30,015 bases of DNA from an uncultured Bacteroidaceae bacterium (GCA_934426255.1 CAKRYD010000030.1:1-30015), one strand, 5' to 3'. Counted from the stretch's first letter, positions 7,009 to 16,150 are shown. Notes: generated by a model not told the origin, from the letters alone. Numbers and translations are program-made.

Positions 7009-7955
7009 GCAAGTGGAAAGAAAGAGCTGCGCAGTGCCTTCGTGATGAAGCCCAGGCTTTGTTGGATGCCATTCCCGAGTTGGATGAAAACCTTGACAAG
7101 GCCATCGCCCTCATACTCGGCTGCAAGGGAAAAGTGGTTGTCACCGGTGTGGGCAAAAGTGGACATATAGGAGCTAAGATAGCTGCCACATTGAGTAGCA
7201 CGGGCACACCGAGTTTCTATGTCAGTCCTTTGGATCTGTATCATGGTGACTTGGGTGTGATTATGCCCGGTGACATAGTGATAGCCATTTCTAATTCGGG
7301 ACAGACCGATGAGCTGCTCCGCATAATACCCAACCTCCTGGATCGCGGCATACCCGTGATTGGCATTAGCAACAACCGCAAATCATTGTTGGCCAAGTAT
7401 TCGCAAGCTCATCTCTACCTGAATGTCAGAAGAGAAGCAACTCCATTGGGGTTGGCTCCCACAAGTTCTACTACGGTTACGCTGGCTTTGGGTGATGCCT
7501 TGGCCTGTTGCCTCGAAGAAGCACGTCAGTTTAGTGCTGCCGATTTTGCCCGTTTTCACCCCGGAGGAGCATTGGGACGGCGACTGCTGACAAAAGCTTG
7601 CGACGTGATGATCAAGGAAAACCTGCCTGTGGCACCACCCGATATGAAGCTCGGCGAAGCCGTCACATTGGTGAGCAAAGGGCGTTTGGGCATTTGTGTA
7701 GCTTTGTGCGAGGAGCATGTGGCAGGAATCGTGACAGACGGTGACATACGCCGCGCGATGGAAAATTCGCAAAGCAGGTTTTTCGAACTGACCGTTGGGG
7801 ACATTATGACCGTCAATCCCAAGAAAGTGTCTCCTGAGACACGTATATCTGATATTGACCGCATTTTAAATTCCAACAAGATACATTGCGTATTGGTAGT
7901 TGACGATGAAGACCGCCTGTTGGGTATTGTCGATTCATTCAGCGTGGCGATTTAG
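7005..7955 (+). CDS. kdsD: D-arabinose 5-phosphate isomerase, KpsF/GutQ family
   Basis: This 316-residue enzyme interconverts D-ribulose 5-phosphate and D-arabinose 5-phosphate, supplying the substrate of KdsA next to it. An N-terminal SIS sugar-phosphate domain (about 30-190) shows VVVTGVGKSGHIGAKIAATLSSTG, SPLDLYHGDLG, AISNSGQTDEL and FHPGGALGRRLL. Two CBS domains (about 200-316) follow, the second beginning near DIMTVNPKKVSPETRISD. This SIS+2xCBS layout and length are standard. The gene overlaps kdsA by 4 bp, and a PLD-family gene starts 4 bp after its stop, so all three are read as one operon. Confidence 0.96.
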   Translation: MSKWKERAAQCLRDEAQALLDAIPELDENLDKAIALILGCKGKVVVTGVGKSGHIGAKIAATLSSTGTPSFYVSPLDLYHGDLGVIMPGDIVIAISNSGQTDELLRIIPNLLDRGIPVIGISNNRKSLLAKYSQAHLYLNVRREATPLGLAPTSSTTVTLALGDALACCLEEARQFSAADFARFHPGGALGRRLLTKACDVMIKENLPVAPPDMKLGEAVTLVSKGRLGICVALCEEHVAGIVTDGDIRRAMENSQSRFFELTVGDIMTVNPKKVSPETRISDIDRILNSNKIHCVLVVDDEDRLLGIVDSFSVAI

Positions 7956-7959
7956 AACA

Positions 7960-9228
7960 ATGAAAAGACATTGGCAGTTTTCCTGTCTGCTATCGCTTGC
8001 GCTTTGCCTGCCGGCACAGGCCGACAACATGGCAACGTTAAAGCGCACGCTTGAAGCTGATGGCATCAGTTTTACGGACAATAATCGCATGGTGGTCTTT
8101 GACAACGGTCATGATAAGTTTGAAGACTTGTTTAAAGCCGTGGCTCAGGCTCGGTCGTCCATCCATATGGAATATTTCAATTTCCGTGACGACTCGATAG
8201 CCAATGCATTGTTTGATTTACTGGCCAAAAAAGTAAAAGAAGGCGTTGAAGTGCGCTTGCTGTATGATGCTTTTGGCAACGCCTCGAACAACCGCCCCAT
8301 CAGGCGACGCAAGCTTAAGGAAATACGGGCAACAGGCATCCGCATATATCCATTCGATCCTATCCGATTTCCATGGGTGAACCATATCATACCGCGCGAC
8401 CACCGGAAAATCGTTGTCATAGATGGAAAATCGGCCTATTCGGGCGGAATGAATGTTGCCGATTACTACATAAAAGGGAAAAAAGAATTCGGAGGCTGGC
8501 ATGACATACATTACCGCATCGAAGGGGATGCTGTGGCAGCCTATCAATCCATATTCTTGAGGATTTGGAAAGAAACCACAGGCGAAGATGTCAGTGGGGC
8601 AGGATATTATCCCGGTGAGTCATACGAGTGGAAAGCCTTGAAAGGCCTGCGTCGCGACACATCACTAACTGCCGGACGAAAACTGGTAGGCATTGTAAAT
8701 AGAGAGCCGCATACATCACCGAAAATTATTCGCAAGACATTTGTAAGCCTCATCAACTCGGCCACTCGTTCCATCAAGATAATCAATCCCTACTTTACGC
8801 TGAATCGCCCCATAGCACGGGCATTGCGTCAGGCCGTAAGCAGAGGAGTCAATGTCGAAATCATGGTGTCGGAGAAAAGTGACATTCCAATAACGCCTCG
8901 TATCGTGGAATATCAGGCACGACGCATGATGAAAGCAGGCGCAAAAGTCTTTTTCTATCAAGGAGGCTTTCATCACAGCAAAATCATGATGATTGACGAC
9001 TCTTGTAGCTATGCAGGTTCGGCCAACTTGGATAGTCGCAGCCTTCGTTGCGATTATGAATGCAATGTGGTCGTTTTTGACGCTGCAACTACCCATGAAC
9101 TGCAACGCATCTTTGTGCGCGATCGTGACAACCACAGTGTGCGCCTGACAGATGATTATTGGAAACGCCGCACGGCTATTAAAAATTTCCAATCGTGGCT
9201 CTGCAATTTCTTATCACCGTTTGTTTGA
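7960..9228 (+). CDS. Exported phospholipase D-type enzyme (cardiolipin synthase-like)
   Basis: The ATG at 7960 is chosen because it begins a good signal peptide (MKRHWQFSCLLSLALCLPAQA, 422 residues in all) and lies 4 bp after the kdsD stop. An upstream ATG at 7900 would overlap kdsD deeply. Two HKD motifs are intact: H148/K150/D155 in RDHRKIVVIDG with downstream GGMN, and H339/K341/D346 in HHSKIMMIDD with downstream GSANLD. Two HKD motifs in about 420 residues fit cardiolipin synthases or phosphatidyl-transfer enzymes, but the paired N-terminal membrane helices of ClsA are replaced by a cleavable-looking signal with a good AQA cleavage site. It is therefore likely periplasmic or membrane-peripheral. 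The substrate is not established; cardiolipin synthesis or phospholipid/phosphodiester hydrolysis are both possible. It ends at a strong terminator. Confidence 0.88.
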   Translation: MKRHWQFSCLLSLALCLPAQADNMATLKRTLEADGISFTDNNRMVVFDNGHDKFEDLFKAVAQARSSIHMEYFNFRDDSIANALFDLLAKKVKEGVEVRLLYDAFGNASNNRPIRRRKLKEIRATGIRIYPFDPIRFPWVNHIIPRDHRKIVVIDGKSAYSGGMNVADYYIKGKKEFGGWHDIHYRIEGDAVAAYQSIFLRIWKETTGEDVSGAGYYPGESYEWKALKGLRRDTSLTAGRKLVGIVNREPHTSPKIIRKTFVSLINSATRSIKIINPYFTLNRPIARALRQAVSRGVNVEIMVSEKSDIPITPRIVEYQARRMMKAGAKVFFYQGGFHHSKIMMIDDSCSYAGSANLDSRSLRCDYECNVVVFDAATTHELQRIFVRDRDNHSVRLTDDYWKRRTAIKNFQSWLCNFLSPFV

Positions 9229-9242
9229 TAAACGGAAATAGG

Positions 9243-9289
9243 CAATAAGAAAGCAGCGTTTCCTTTTGAGAAACGCTGCTTTCTTATTG
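9243..9289. terminator. 20-bp bidirectional terminator hairpin
   Basis: Bases 9243-9262 (CAATAAGAAAGCAGCGTTTC) pair perfectly with 9270-9289, with a 7-nt loop. It separates the convergent PLD-family gene and galK. Confidence 0.9.
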
Positions 9290-9305
9290 TGATGAATGCT
9301 TTACA

Positions 9306-10466
9306 CTATTCAATCTTACGGGATCCGTCACCAATTACAACATCGATGATGACAGGCTTTTTGCCGAATTTCTTTTTGAATTCTTCTACTGCAACCTTTA
9401 CAAAATTGTCGTAAAGCTCATCGCTGACAAGATTGATGGTGCAGCCGCCGAAGCCTCCACCCATGATGCGGCTACCGGTAACGCCTTGCTGCTTGGCAAT
9501 GTCGTTAAGGAAGTCGAGCTCTTCGCAAGAAACTTCATATTCCTTGCTCAGTCCATAGTGGGTCTCGTACATCATCTGACCAACCGATTCGTAATCGTCA
9601 TGCTCAAGGGCATCGCAAACAGCCAATACACGTTCACGTTCGCCGATTACGTAATGAGCACGCATGGCATCTTCTTCACTAACTACTGAGCGTACTTCAT
9701 CAAGCATCTCATAAGTCGCATCGCGCAGACTCTTTACTTCCGGATGCAACTTATTGATTGCTGCCGCAACGTTTTCACAACTTTTGCGTCGGTCGTTGTA
9801 AGGTGAACCTACAAGCTCGTGCTTCACACATGAATTGACAAGCACAAGGCGGTAGCCTTTCGGATGCCATGGGAAGTAGGAAAACTCACCACTGCGGCAG
9901 TCGAGGCGCATCAGATAGCCTGCTTTTCCAAACACACTGGCAAATTGATCCATAATGCCACAGTTGCAACCTACATATTTATGTTCTGTACGCTGTCCGA
10001 CACGAGCCAATTCCATCTTCTCGATTTTATTGTCTCCAAACATGTCGTTGAGAGCAAAAGCATATGTGCTCTCAAGTGCTGCCGATGATGACATACCGGC
10101 ACCAAGAGGAACATCTCCCGAGAATGCTGTGTTGAAACCTTCAACCGGAACACCAAGAGCCATCATTTCGCGGCACACGCCGAAAATATAACGAGCCCAT
10201 GTTGCCTTAGGACCGGCTTCATCATCAAGCGAAAATTCAACATAATCTTTCAGGTCAATGGAATATGCACGGACTTTGCGTGTTCCGTTGGCTTTTATCT
10301 CGGCCATGATGCCTTGCTGCACGGCTCCCGGAAAAACAAAACCGTCGTTATAATCTGTATGTTCTCCTATGAGATTAATGCGTCCGGGCGATGCATATAT
10401 AGAACCGGTCGTGCCATCGAAATGTTCAATGAAACGGCTTCTTACGTCATCTGTCTTTAAGTTCAT
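9306..10466 (-). CDS. galK: Galactokinase
   Basis: This 386-residue GHMP-family kinase phosphorylates alpha-D-galactose at C1 with ATP, the first step of the Leloir pathway in the cytoplasm. The galactokinase signature SPGRINLIGEHTDYNDG carries R29, E35, H36 and D38. The ATP-binding motif VPLGAGMSSSAALE is at 119-132. The catalytic Asp is D173 in CGIMDQFASVFG, and the third GHMP motif is GSRIMGGGFGGCTINL. Length is typical (380-390). It is the last gene of the galM-permease-galK operon, 49 bp after the permease stop. galT and galE are not nearby. Confidence 0.97.
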   Translation of the reverse strand: MNLKTDDVRSRFIEHFDGTTGSIYASPGRINLIGEHTDYNDGFVFPGAVQQGIMAEIKANGTRKVRAYSIDLKDYVEFSLDDEAGPKATWARYIFGVCREMMALGVPVEGFNTAFSGDVPLGAGMSSSAALESTYAFALNDMFGDNKIEKMELARVGQRTEHKYVGCNCGIMDQFASVFGKAGYLMRLDCRSGEFSYFPWHPKGYRLVLVNSCVKHELVGSPYNDRRKSCENVAAAINKLHPEVKSLRDATYEMLDEVRSVVSEEDAMRAHYVIGERERVLAVCDALEHDDYESVGQMMYETHYGLSKEYEVSCEELDFLNDIAKQQGVTGSRIMGGGFGGCTINLVSDELYDNFVKVAVEEFKKKFGKKPVIIDVVIGDGSRKIE

Positions 10467-10515
10467 AATAGCTAAGTTAAGAGTTAATATTGAGGAAGTT
10501 TTTTAGTGAGTCTGT

Positions 10516-11820
10516 CTATTTTTCCGAGTCTGCCGTTTTGCTGACGCGGCTGCCAATAAGAGCGTAGAACAGTATGTATGCGGCACAGATAAGAACTACG
10601 AGATAACTGGTGAGGAAGCTGCCAGTAAGGTCGGCAACCCATCCCTGAAGAGGAACGAGAATTGCACCACCAAAAACCATCGTCATAAACATACCGCTGG
10701 CAAATTCGGTATATTTACCAAGACCCTCAACAGCCATATTGAAGATGCCACCCCACATGACAGAGGTGCAAAGGCCACCAAGAACAAGGAAAAGAATACC
10801 TACAGGAACTTGTGCCGTTGTGAATGAACCGGTTGAACCTTCAAATCCGGCGATGGATACAAGTGTATCGGTTGGTGCAAACATTCCAATCAAAACAAAG
10901 ATGATGACAACGGATGCCAAAACTGTAACTTGAGTACGGCTGGAAACCTTGCCACCAATCAAGCCACCGACGAAACGGCCACAAAGCATCAGCAACCAAT
11001 ATACGCCCGCAATAGTAGCTGCGATACCAGCATCCATGCCAAAGCCGGGAGCAAGGCCATCTGCAACTTCTTTCGGGGTAGACAAATACTGAAGTACATA
11101 GGTGGGAAGACCAACCTCAACACCCAAATAAAGGAAAATGGCAAGGATACCAAGATTGAAATGACGGTATTTGAAAGCACCGGTAGTCGCTTTCTCGTCT
11201 CCTTTTGTTGCAACACTTGGCTCGGGAATCTTAGCAATTGCTAAAACAACAAATACGATGGCAAAAATAGCCAATGCAATGAACAGCGCAGGTGTAGCAT
11301 TACTGATTTGAGCCTTGCTGACATCTCCAATCATTGCACCAACCAAAATGGTAACGGCTGTTGCAGCTAATGAATTACAAACACCTCCGAATTGGATGAG
11401 CTGATTACCTTTATTGCCACCGCCACCGAGAGTATTCAACATCGGGTTAACAACACAGTTAAGCATACACATGCAGAATCCTGCAATGAAAGCACCTATC
11501 AAATAAACGGGAAAGCTCTGAACACTGTCCCAACCAGAAACGTATTCCAAGAATACACCGGTAAATCCGATAGCAATAGCGAGGAGAGCAGTCTTTTTAT
11601 ATCCGATCTTTTTTAAAAGGAGCCCCGAAGGAATACCCATGACCAGGTAGGCAAAGAAATTAGCAAAGTTGCCTAACTGTGCCTCGAAATTGGACACATG
11701 AAATTGATTCTTGACAATGACGCCCATTGGGTTGCAAAGATTGGTTACGAATGCAATCATTGCAAACAGCAAGAACATCATGATAATAGGAATTACATTT
11801 GATTTGTTTGAATTACTCAT
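10516..11820 (-). CDS. MFS glucose/galactose-type sugar permease (GluP/FucP family)
   Basis: This 434-residue inner-membrane protein has about 12 hydrophobic segments. The first half shows FVTNLCNPMGVIVKNQF, GIPSGLLLKKIGYKKTALL, GAFIAGFCMCMLNCVVNPMLN and the GGGGNKGNQLIQFGGVCNSLAA loop, typical of the FHS (fucose-galactose-glucose:H+ symporter) group in Bacteroidetes. It probably imports galactose or glucose with protons. The substrate is inferred from its place between galM and galK. It starts 38 bp after the galM stop and has no promoter motif of its own, so it belongs to the same transcript. Fucose is the main alternative substrate, though no fucose genes adjoin it. Confidence 0.92.
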   Translation of the reverse strand: MSNSNKSNVIPIIMMFLLFAMIAFVTNLCNPMGVIVKNQFHVSNFEAQLGNFANFFAYLVMGIPSGLLLKKIGYKKTALLAIAIGFTGVFLEYVSGWDSVQSFPVYLIGAFIAGFCMCMLNCVVNPMLNTLGGGGNKGNQLIQFGGVCNSLAATAVTILVGAMIGDVSKAQISNATPALFIALAIFAIVFVVLAIAKIPEPSVATKGDEKATTGAFKYRHFNLGILAIFLYLGVEVGLPTYVLQYLSTPKEVADGLAPGFGMDAGIAATIAGVYWLLMLCGRFVGGLIGGKVSSRTQVTVLASVVIIFVLIGMFAPTDTLVSIAGFEGSTGSFTTAQVPVGILFLVLGGLCTSVMWGGIFNMAVEGLGKYTEFASGMFMTMVFGGAILVPLQGWVADLTGSFLTSYLVVLICAAYILFYALIGSRVSKTADSEK

Positions 11821-11858
11821 AAACTTTAGTATTTAAATTGTTTGTATTTTCAGTTCTG

Positions 11859-12947
11859 TTATTCTACGCCGAATTTGTACATGGTCTTTTGGCGATAAAT
11901 CTCTCCCGGGCAAAGCTCAACGGAAGGGAAATAAGGATGGTTAGGCGAATCGGGGAAATGTTGTGCCTCAAAACAAAGGGCACTACGTCGAGGGAATGTC
12001 GCTCCATTTTGGCCGGGAAAACCTGTTGCCCAATTGTCAGAATAAAATTGTAGACCTGGTTCAGTTGTATATACTTCCATTGTGCGGCCACTCTTTGGCT
12101 CAACGATTTTTGCTGCAAAGCTGAATTCGCCGGGCTCTTTTTTGTTAAGTACGAAGCAATGGTCATATCCGGCTCCGTTTTTGGTCTGTTCGTTATCAGC
12201 ATCAATGCGCTCGCCGACAACATGAGGAGTCGTGAAATCAAAAGGCGTTCCTTTGACACTCCGAACTTCGCCTGTAGGAATGGAGGTTTCGTCTATGGGG
12301 ATATAAAAGTTTGCATTGATAGTGCAAATGGTGTCCATGGCAGATGGTGTTGGATTGGCAATGCCAGCCAATGAGAAAAAGCCGTGGCTAGTCATATTAA
12401 CGATAGTCTTCTTGTCTGTTGTACCTTCGTAATCAATGACAAGTTCATCATCATTTGTCCAAGTGTACAGAACATTCATAGTAAGATTACCGGGAAAGCC
12501 TTCTTCACCATCTGTAGAAACATATTTTAGTGCAAGGGACTGCTCGTTTATTTGTTTGGCATCCCAAACTCTGGCGTGAAAGCCTGTTGGTCCTCCATGT
12601 AGGTGGTTGGGACCATTGTTGATAGCAAGAAGATATTCTTCATTGTCTAAAAAGAATTTTCCCCGGCAAATTCGGTTGCCGTAACGGCCAACTAAAGTGC
12701 TGAGGAAAGGTTCCGGACTATTGATTACACCTTCAATGCTGTCATGCCCTTGGATTACGTTTGCTAATGTGCCTTTTTTGTCAGGTACCATAATACCAAC
12801 CAAGGCACCGCCATAGTTTGTGACTGCTACTTCATGGCCTTTTTTGTTCTTGAGAATATAGAGGGCAGTTTTTTTGCCTTCAATCTCTTTTTCAAAGGCT
12901 TGTGGAGACAGACCGCAAATGTTGTTCTTTATTTCTTCTTTCATCAT
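11859..12947 (-). CDS. galM: Aldose 1-epimerase (galactose mutarotase)
   Basis: The protein interconverts the alpha and beta anomers of galactose, feeding galactokinase. Family landmarks are VTNYGGALVGIMVPDK, RYGNRICRGKFFLDNEEY, NHLHGGPTGFHARVWD (catalytic His region), MTSHGFFSLAG and, near the C-terminus, LCFEAQHFPDSPNHPYFPS containing the catalytic Glu. An upstream in-frame ATG at 12983 is rejected because it lies inside the -7 promoter element. The start is therefore ATG 12947 (362 residues), with the adjacent ATG 12944 as an alternative. No signal peptide is present, so it is cytoplasmic, unlike some exported Bacteroides GalM homologues. It is the first gene of the galM-permease-galK operon. 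Confidence 0.94.
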   Translation of the reverse strand: MMKEEIKNNICGLSPQAFEKEIEGKKTALYILKNKKGHEVAVTNYGGALVGIMVPDKKGTLANVIQGHDSIEGVINSPEPFLSTLVGRYGNRICRGKFFLDNEEYLLAINNGPNHLHGGPTGFHARVWDAKQINEQSLALKYVSTDGEEGFPGNLTMNVLYTWTNDDELVIDYEGTTDKKTIVNMTSHGFFSLAGIANPTPSAMDTICTINANFYIPIDETSIPTGEVRSVKGTPFDFTTPHVVGERIDADNEQTKNGAGYDHCFVLNKKEPGEFSFAAKIVEPKSGRTMEVYTTEPGLQFYSDNWATGFPGQNGATFPRRSALCFEAQHFPDSPNHPYFPSVELCPGEIYRQKTMYKFGVE

Positions 12948-12980
12948 TTCTCTTTTAAGCTTATTGATAAATTGAGATTG

Positions 12981-13011
12981 CAAATATACTCAATCGAATC
13001 AAGTTTGCAAA
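12981..13011 (-). promoter_or_regulatory. Consensus Bacteroidetes promoter of the gal operon
   Basis: On the minus strand, TTTG (13011-13008) and TATATTTG (12988-12981) are separated by exactly 19 bp, a full match to the TTTG-N19-TAnnTTTG consensus. The predicted start near 12974 gives a leader of about 27 nt to the galM ATG at 12947. It begins 19 bp beyond the folC stop codon. Confidence 0.88.
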
Positions 13012-13029
13012 AAAAAGAACGGGAAAAAA

Positions 13030-14325
13030 TCAGTTTTTGGATAAAAAAGAGAGAAAATCGGCTACAATGTAGCTGCTGCCTCCAACAAAGATAAAGTCAT
13101 TATCAACTGCATCGCTAAGTGCAGCTTGATAAGCTTCTTTTACATTCTGATAGCAGTTCCCTTTTAAATCAAATTGTTCTGCTATTTGTTGCAGCATTGT
13201 TTCGTCAAGGGCGCGTTTGATGTTCGCTTTGGTAAAATAATAAATAGCATTCTTTGGCAATAAAGTTAGCACGGCACGAATATCCTTGTCACTTACCATG
13301 CCAAGTACAATGCGAAGTCTTGCGTATTTTTGCGCTTTAAGCTGCTTGCTGATATAAATGAAACCGCCTTCGTTATGTCCAGTGTCGCATATGACGGTTG
13401 GTCGGTCGCATATCTTTTGCCAACGTCCTAATAAACCTGTTAACTTGCATACATTGGCAAATCCCGAATGTATGTTTTCATCAGTGATTCTCAAACCTAT
13501 TTTGCGGAGTTCAATAATAGCATGGATTAAAGTATTCGTGTTCTTTTCTTGACAGAGTCCGCCAAGTTCTCCATGCAAATTGCCCAATAATAAAGTTTTG
13601 TAGTCGCGACTTCCATCTTTGCAGTTACTTGTCGATTCTACAATTTGAGGATGATCTTCTGCGAACACTATGTGAGCATTGGCTCTCAGGGCCGCTTGCT
13701 CAAATACAGGATGGGTTTCTGCTGTGGTTTCTCCTATTATTATAGGAATCCCATCTTTGATGATTCCAGCCTTTTCTTTTGCAATTTGTTCCAATGTATT
13801 GCCTAAGAATTGCATGTGGTCGAGACTGATATTTGTAATAATTGATAGAATGGGGCGTATAATGTTTGTACAATCGAGTCGGCCACCCAATCCTGTCTCT
13901 ATTACTGCAATATCGACTTTCTCGTCTTTAAAATACTTGAAAGCTAATGCTGTTGTTAGTTCGAAAAAGGAGGGATGCAGTGGCTCGAAAAAACTTTTTT
14001 CTTGTTCAACGAATTCTGTAACATAATCCTCGGGCAAAGGTTGCCCATTGATGCGAATCCTTTCTCTGAAGCTTTTAAGATGAGGCGATGTATATAATCC
14101 TGTGCGCAACCCTGCGGCTTGTAATATGGCAGCTAAAGTATGTGCACAAGAACCTTTTCCGTTTGTTCCTGCGATATGTATTGTCCGATAAGCTTTGTGG
14201 GGATGGCCAAAATGTGCATCTAGGGCTTGTGTATTGTATAGACCCTCTTTATAACCGCCTTTTCCTATGTTTTGGAAAAGAGGCGCACTATTGTATAGAT
14301 ACTCGATTGTTTCTTCGTAATTCAC
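13030..14325 (-). CDS. folC: Bifunctional folylpolyglutamate synthase/dihydrofolate synthase
   Basis: This 431-residue Mur-ligase-type enzyme adds glutamate to dihydropteroate and to folates. The ATP loop is GTNGKGS at 53-59, preceded by the FolC N-terminal pattern YEETIEYLYNSAPLFQNIGKGGYK. Other landmarks are GLYTSPHLKSFRERIRING, DIAVIETGLGGRLDCTN and NISLDHMQFLGNTLEQIAKEKAGI. DTGHNEGG opens the C-terminal domain. The start codon is GTG at 14325, immediately after the dnaJ TAA with no gap. The conserved N-terminus begins right there, which supports it and implies translational coupling. It is the last gene of the ABC-F/grpE/dnaJ/folC run. Confidence 0.96.
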   Translation of the reverse strand: MNYEETIEYLYNSAPLFQNIGKGGYKEGLYNTQALDAHFGHPHKAYRTIHIAGTNGKGSCAHTLAAILQAAGLRTGLYTSPHLKSFRERIRINGQPLPEDYVTEFVEQEKSFFEPLHPSFFELTTALAFKYFKDEKVDIAVIETGLGGRLDCTNIIRPILSIITNISLDHMQFLGNTLEQIAKEKAGIIKDGIPIIIGETTAETHPVFEQAALRANAHIVFAEDHPQIVESTSNCKDGSRDYKTLLLGNLHGELGGLCQEKNTNTLIHAIIELRKIGLRITDENIHSGFANVCKLTGLLGRWQKICDRPTVICDTGHNEGGFIYISKQLKAQKYARLRIVLGMVSDKDIRAVLTLLPKNAIYYFTKANIKRALDETMLQQIAEQFDLKGNCYQNVKEAYQAALSDAVDNDFIFVGGSSYIVADFLSFLSKN

Positions 14326-15480
14326 TTAGTCAAAGAATGTCTTGAACTTTTGAAAGATTTTTGTCCTTAACGATTCGTTTGGAACTATATTTTCGTTGGC
14401 TTTGATTGCTTCAAAGTGTTTCTTTTCTTCTGGCGAAAGTTTTTCAGGAATGTATACGCTGATTTTTACTACTAAGTCTCCATTACCGCTCCCATATCCT
14501 TTAATGGCCGGGAGGCCTTTACCACGAAGACGTAGAACCTTTCCCGGTTGGGTGCCTGGCTCGATTTTAATTCGCGCTTTTCCATCAAGAGTGGGAATCG
14601 TTACTGTGTCACCTAAAGTGGCCTGTGGTACAGAAAGAAGCAGATTGTAGATTAAATCGTTGTCATCTCTGATAAATGTTTTGTCATCTTGTTCTTCAAT
14701 GATTACTTGTATATCGCCGGGGATGCCGTTGTGCCTTCCTGCATTTCCTTTTCCCGGAATATTAATAATCATGTTGTCACCAACGCCTGCCGGAATGTTA
14801 ATATCTACGACTTCTTCACCGCGCACAACGCCTTCTCCCTGGCAATGAGGGCACTTGTTTTTGATAATTTGGCCTTCTCCATGGCACGTGGGGCATACGC
14901 TTTGAGTTTGCATCATGCCGAACAAGCTTTGGCGTACCTTGTTTATGTAGCCCGTTCCATGACAATCGGGGCAAGTTGTCTTTTGTGAGCCATTTTCACA
15001 TCCGCTTCCATGACAGTCGGGACATGCTATGTATTTTTTTACCTTTATTTTTTTTGTAACGCCAGTACTTATCTCTTGTAGCGTCAGCTTCATTCGTATT
15101 CGCAAGTCGCTTCCTCTGAATTGTGGCGGATTTGCTTGGGCTCGATTGCTGTAGTTGCCTCCAAATCCGCTGAATCCGTGTCCACCGAATATGTCTCCGA
15201 ACATCGAAAAGATGTCATCCATATTCATTCCTTGCCCACTGAATCCAGCGTTGCCATTTACACCTTCCGGCCCGAATTGGTCATAACGAGCACGTTTGTT
15301 TGCATCATGTAATACATCGTAGGCTTCGGCGGCTTCTTTAAACTTTTCTTCAGCCTCCTTATTGTCGGGATTCCGATCCGGATGATATTTTATGGCTAAC
15401 TTTTTGTATGCTATCTTGATTTCTTCCTCTGTTGCGTTTTTTGCTACGCCAAGTACTTCGTAATAGTCTCTTTTGGACAT
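14326..15480 (-). CDS. dnaJ: Chaperone protein DnaJ (Hsp40)
   Basis: This 384-residue type I J-protein stimulates DnaK ATPase and delivers unfolded clients. The J domain (about 1-70) has HPD at 33-35. A Gly/Phe-rich linker follows (about 75-115, GFSGQGMNMDD, GGHGFSGFGGNYS). The zinc domain has four CxxCxGxG repeats (CPDCHGSG, CPDCHGTG, CPTCHGEG, CPHCQGEG). Then come two C-terminal substrate-binding beta domains (GDLVVKISVYIPEKLSPEE near the end). All key residues are present. It lies 35 bp downstream of grpE and abuts folC. dnaK is not in the window. Confidence 0.98.
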   Translation of the reverse strand: MSKRDYYEVLGVAKNATEEEIKIAYKKLAIKYHPDRNPDNKEAEEKFKEAAEAYDVLHDANKRARYDQFGPEGVNGNAGFSGQGMNMDDIFSMFGDIFGGHGFSGFGGNYSNRAQANPPQFRGSDLRIRMKLTLQEISTGVTKKIKVKKYIACPDCHGSGCENGSQKTTCPDCHGTGYINKVRQSLFGMMQTQSVCPTCHGEGQIIKNKCPHCQGEGVVRGEEVVDINIPAGVGDNMIINIPGKGNAGRHNGIPGDIQVIIEEQDDKTFIRDDNDLIYNLLLSVPQATLGDTVTIPTLDGKARIKIEPGTQPGKVLRLRGKGLPAIKGYGSGNGDLVVKISVYIPEKLSPEEKKHFEAIKANENIVPNESLRTKIFQKFKTFFD

Positions 15481-15515
15481 TGTTGCTTATTTCAGTGTGT
15501 GTGCCAATTCTTTTT

Positions 15516-16097
15516 TTATTGTCCGATTGCTACCTTTGCATGACGTATAACTTTGTCGTTCAGCGTGTAGCCTGTTTGTACGCAGTCCAATACCTTTCCT
15601 TTTTGTTCGGATGATTGAGCCGGAACCATTGCGATAGCTTCGTGGTAGTCTGTGTCAAAATCTTTGTTATTGGTTTCTATTTTCTTAAGTCCTTGCGATT
15701 CTAATGCTTTTTGCAATTTTTGGAATACAAGTTTCAAACCTTCTTTCAACGCTTCTACGTCATCAGACTTTTCAATGTTTTGGGCAGCTCTTTCCATGTC
15801 GTCCAAGATGGGAAGTAAGGTAGTAATCACTTTCTCACCTCCGTTTAGGATCAGCTCAGATTTTTCCTTGAGTGTGCGCTTGCGGTAATTGTCAAATTCG
15901 GCTACCTGGCGCAGGTACTTATCTTTTAGCTCGGCTACTTGCTGTTCCAGTTGCTCCACCTTGTCCGCGCATTCTTTTTGAGAGTCGGCAATGTCTTGTG
16001 CCTCTTTTTCTTCTGTTACTTGGGCTTTTGTCTGTGGTTTTTCCTGCTCTTCTTTATTAATTCGTTCTTTGTTCTTTTTGTCTTTAAAATTGCTCAT
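15516..16097 (-). CDS. grpE: Nucleotide exchange factor GrpE
   Basis: This 193-residue protein has a charged, disordered-looking N-terminus rich in Lys, Glu and Gln, a long coiled coil (about 45-90, CADKVEQLEQQVAELKDKYL) and the GrpE signature QVAEFDNYRKRTLKEK. The C-terminal beta domain holds VETNNKDFDTDYHEAI-like sequence (KIETNNKDFDTDYHEAIAMVP) and CVQTGYTLNDKVIRHAKVAIG. It releases ADP from DnaK and acts as a dimer. Length is typical. It precedes dnaJ in an apparent operon. A weak -7-like GAAGTTTG (minus strand, 16139-16132) gives it a possible promoter of its own inside the 53-bp gap after the ABC-F gene. Confidence 0.97.
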   Translation of the reverse strand: MSNFKDKKNKERINKEEQEKPQTKAQVTEEKEAQDIADSQKECADKVEQLEQQVAELKDKYLRQVAEFDNYRKRTLKEKSELILNGGEKVITTLLPILDDMERAAQNIEKSDDVEALKEGLKLVFQKLQKALESQGLKKIETNNKDFDTDYHEAIAMVPAQSSEQKGKVLDCVQTGYTLNDKVIRHAKVAIGQ

Positions 16098-16150
16098 GGC
16101 TTGTATATGTTTTGTTTTCCATATAGCGTAGCAAACTTCATACCAAACAG

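Noticed and set aside
7900..7959. Longer start of the PLD-family gene
   Set aside because: It would overlap kdsD and place 20 unrelated residues before a good signal peptide.
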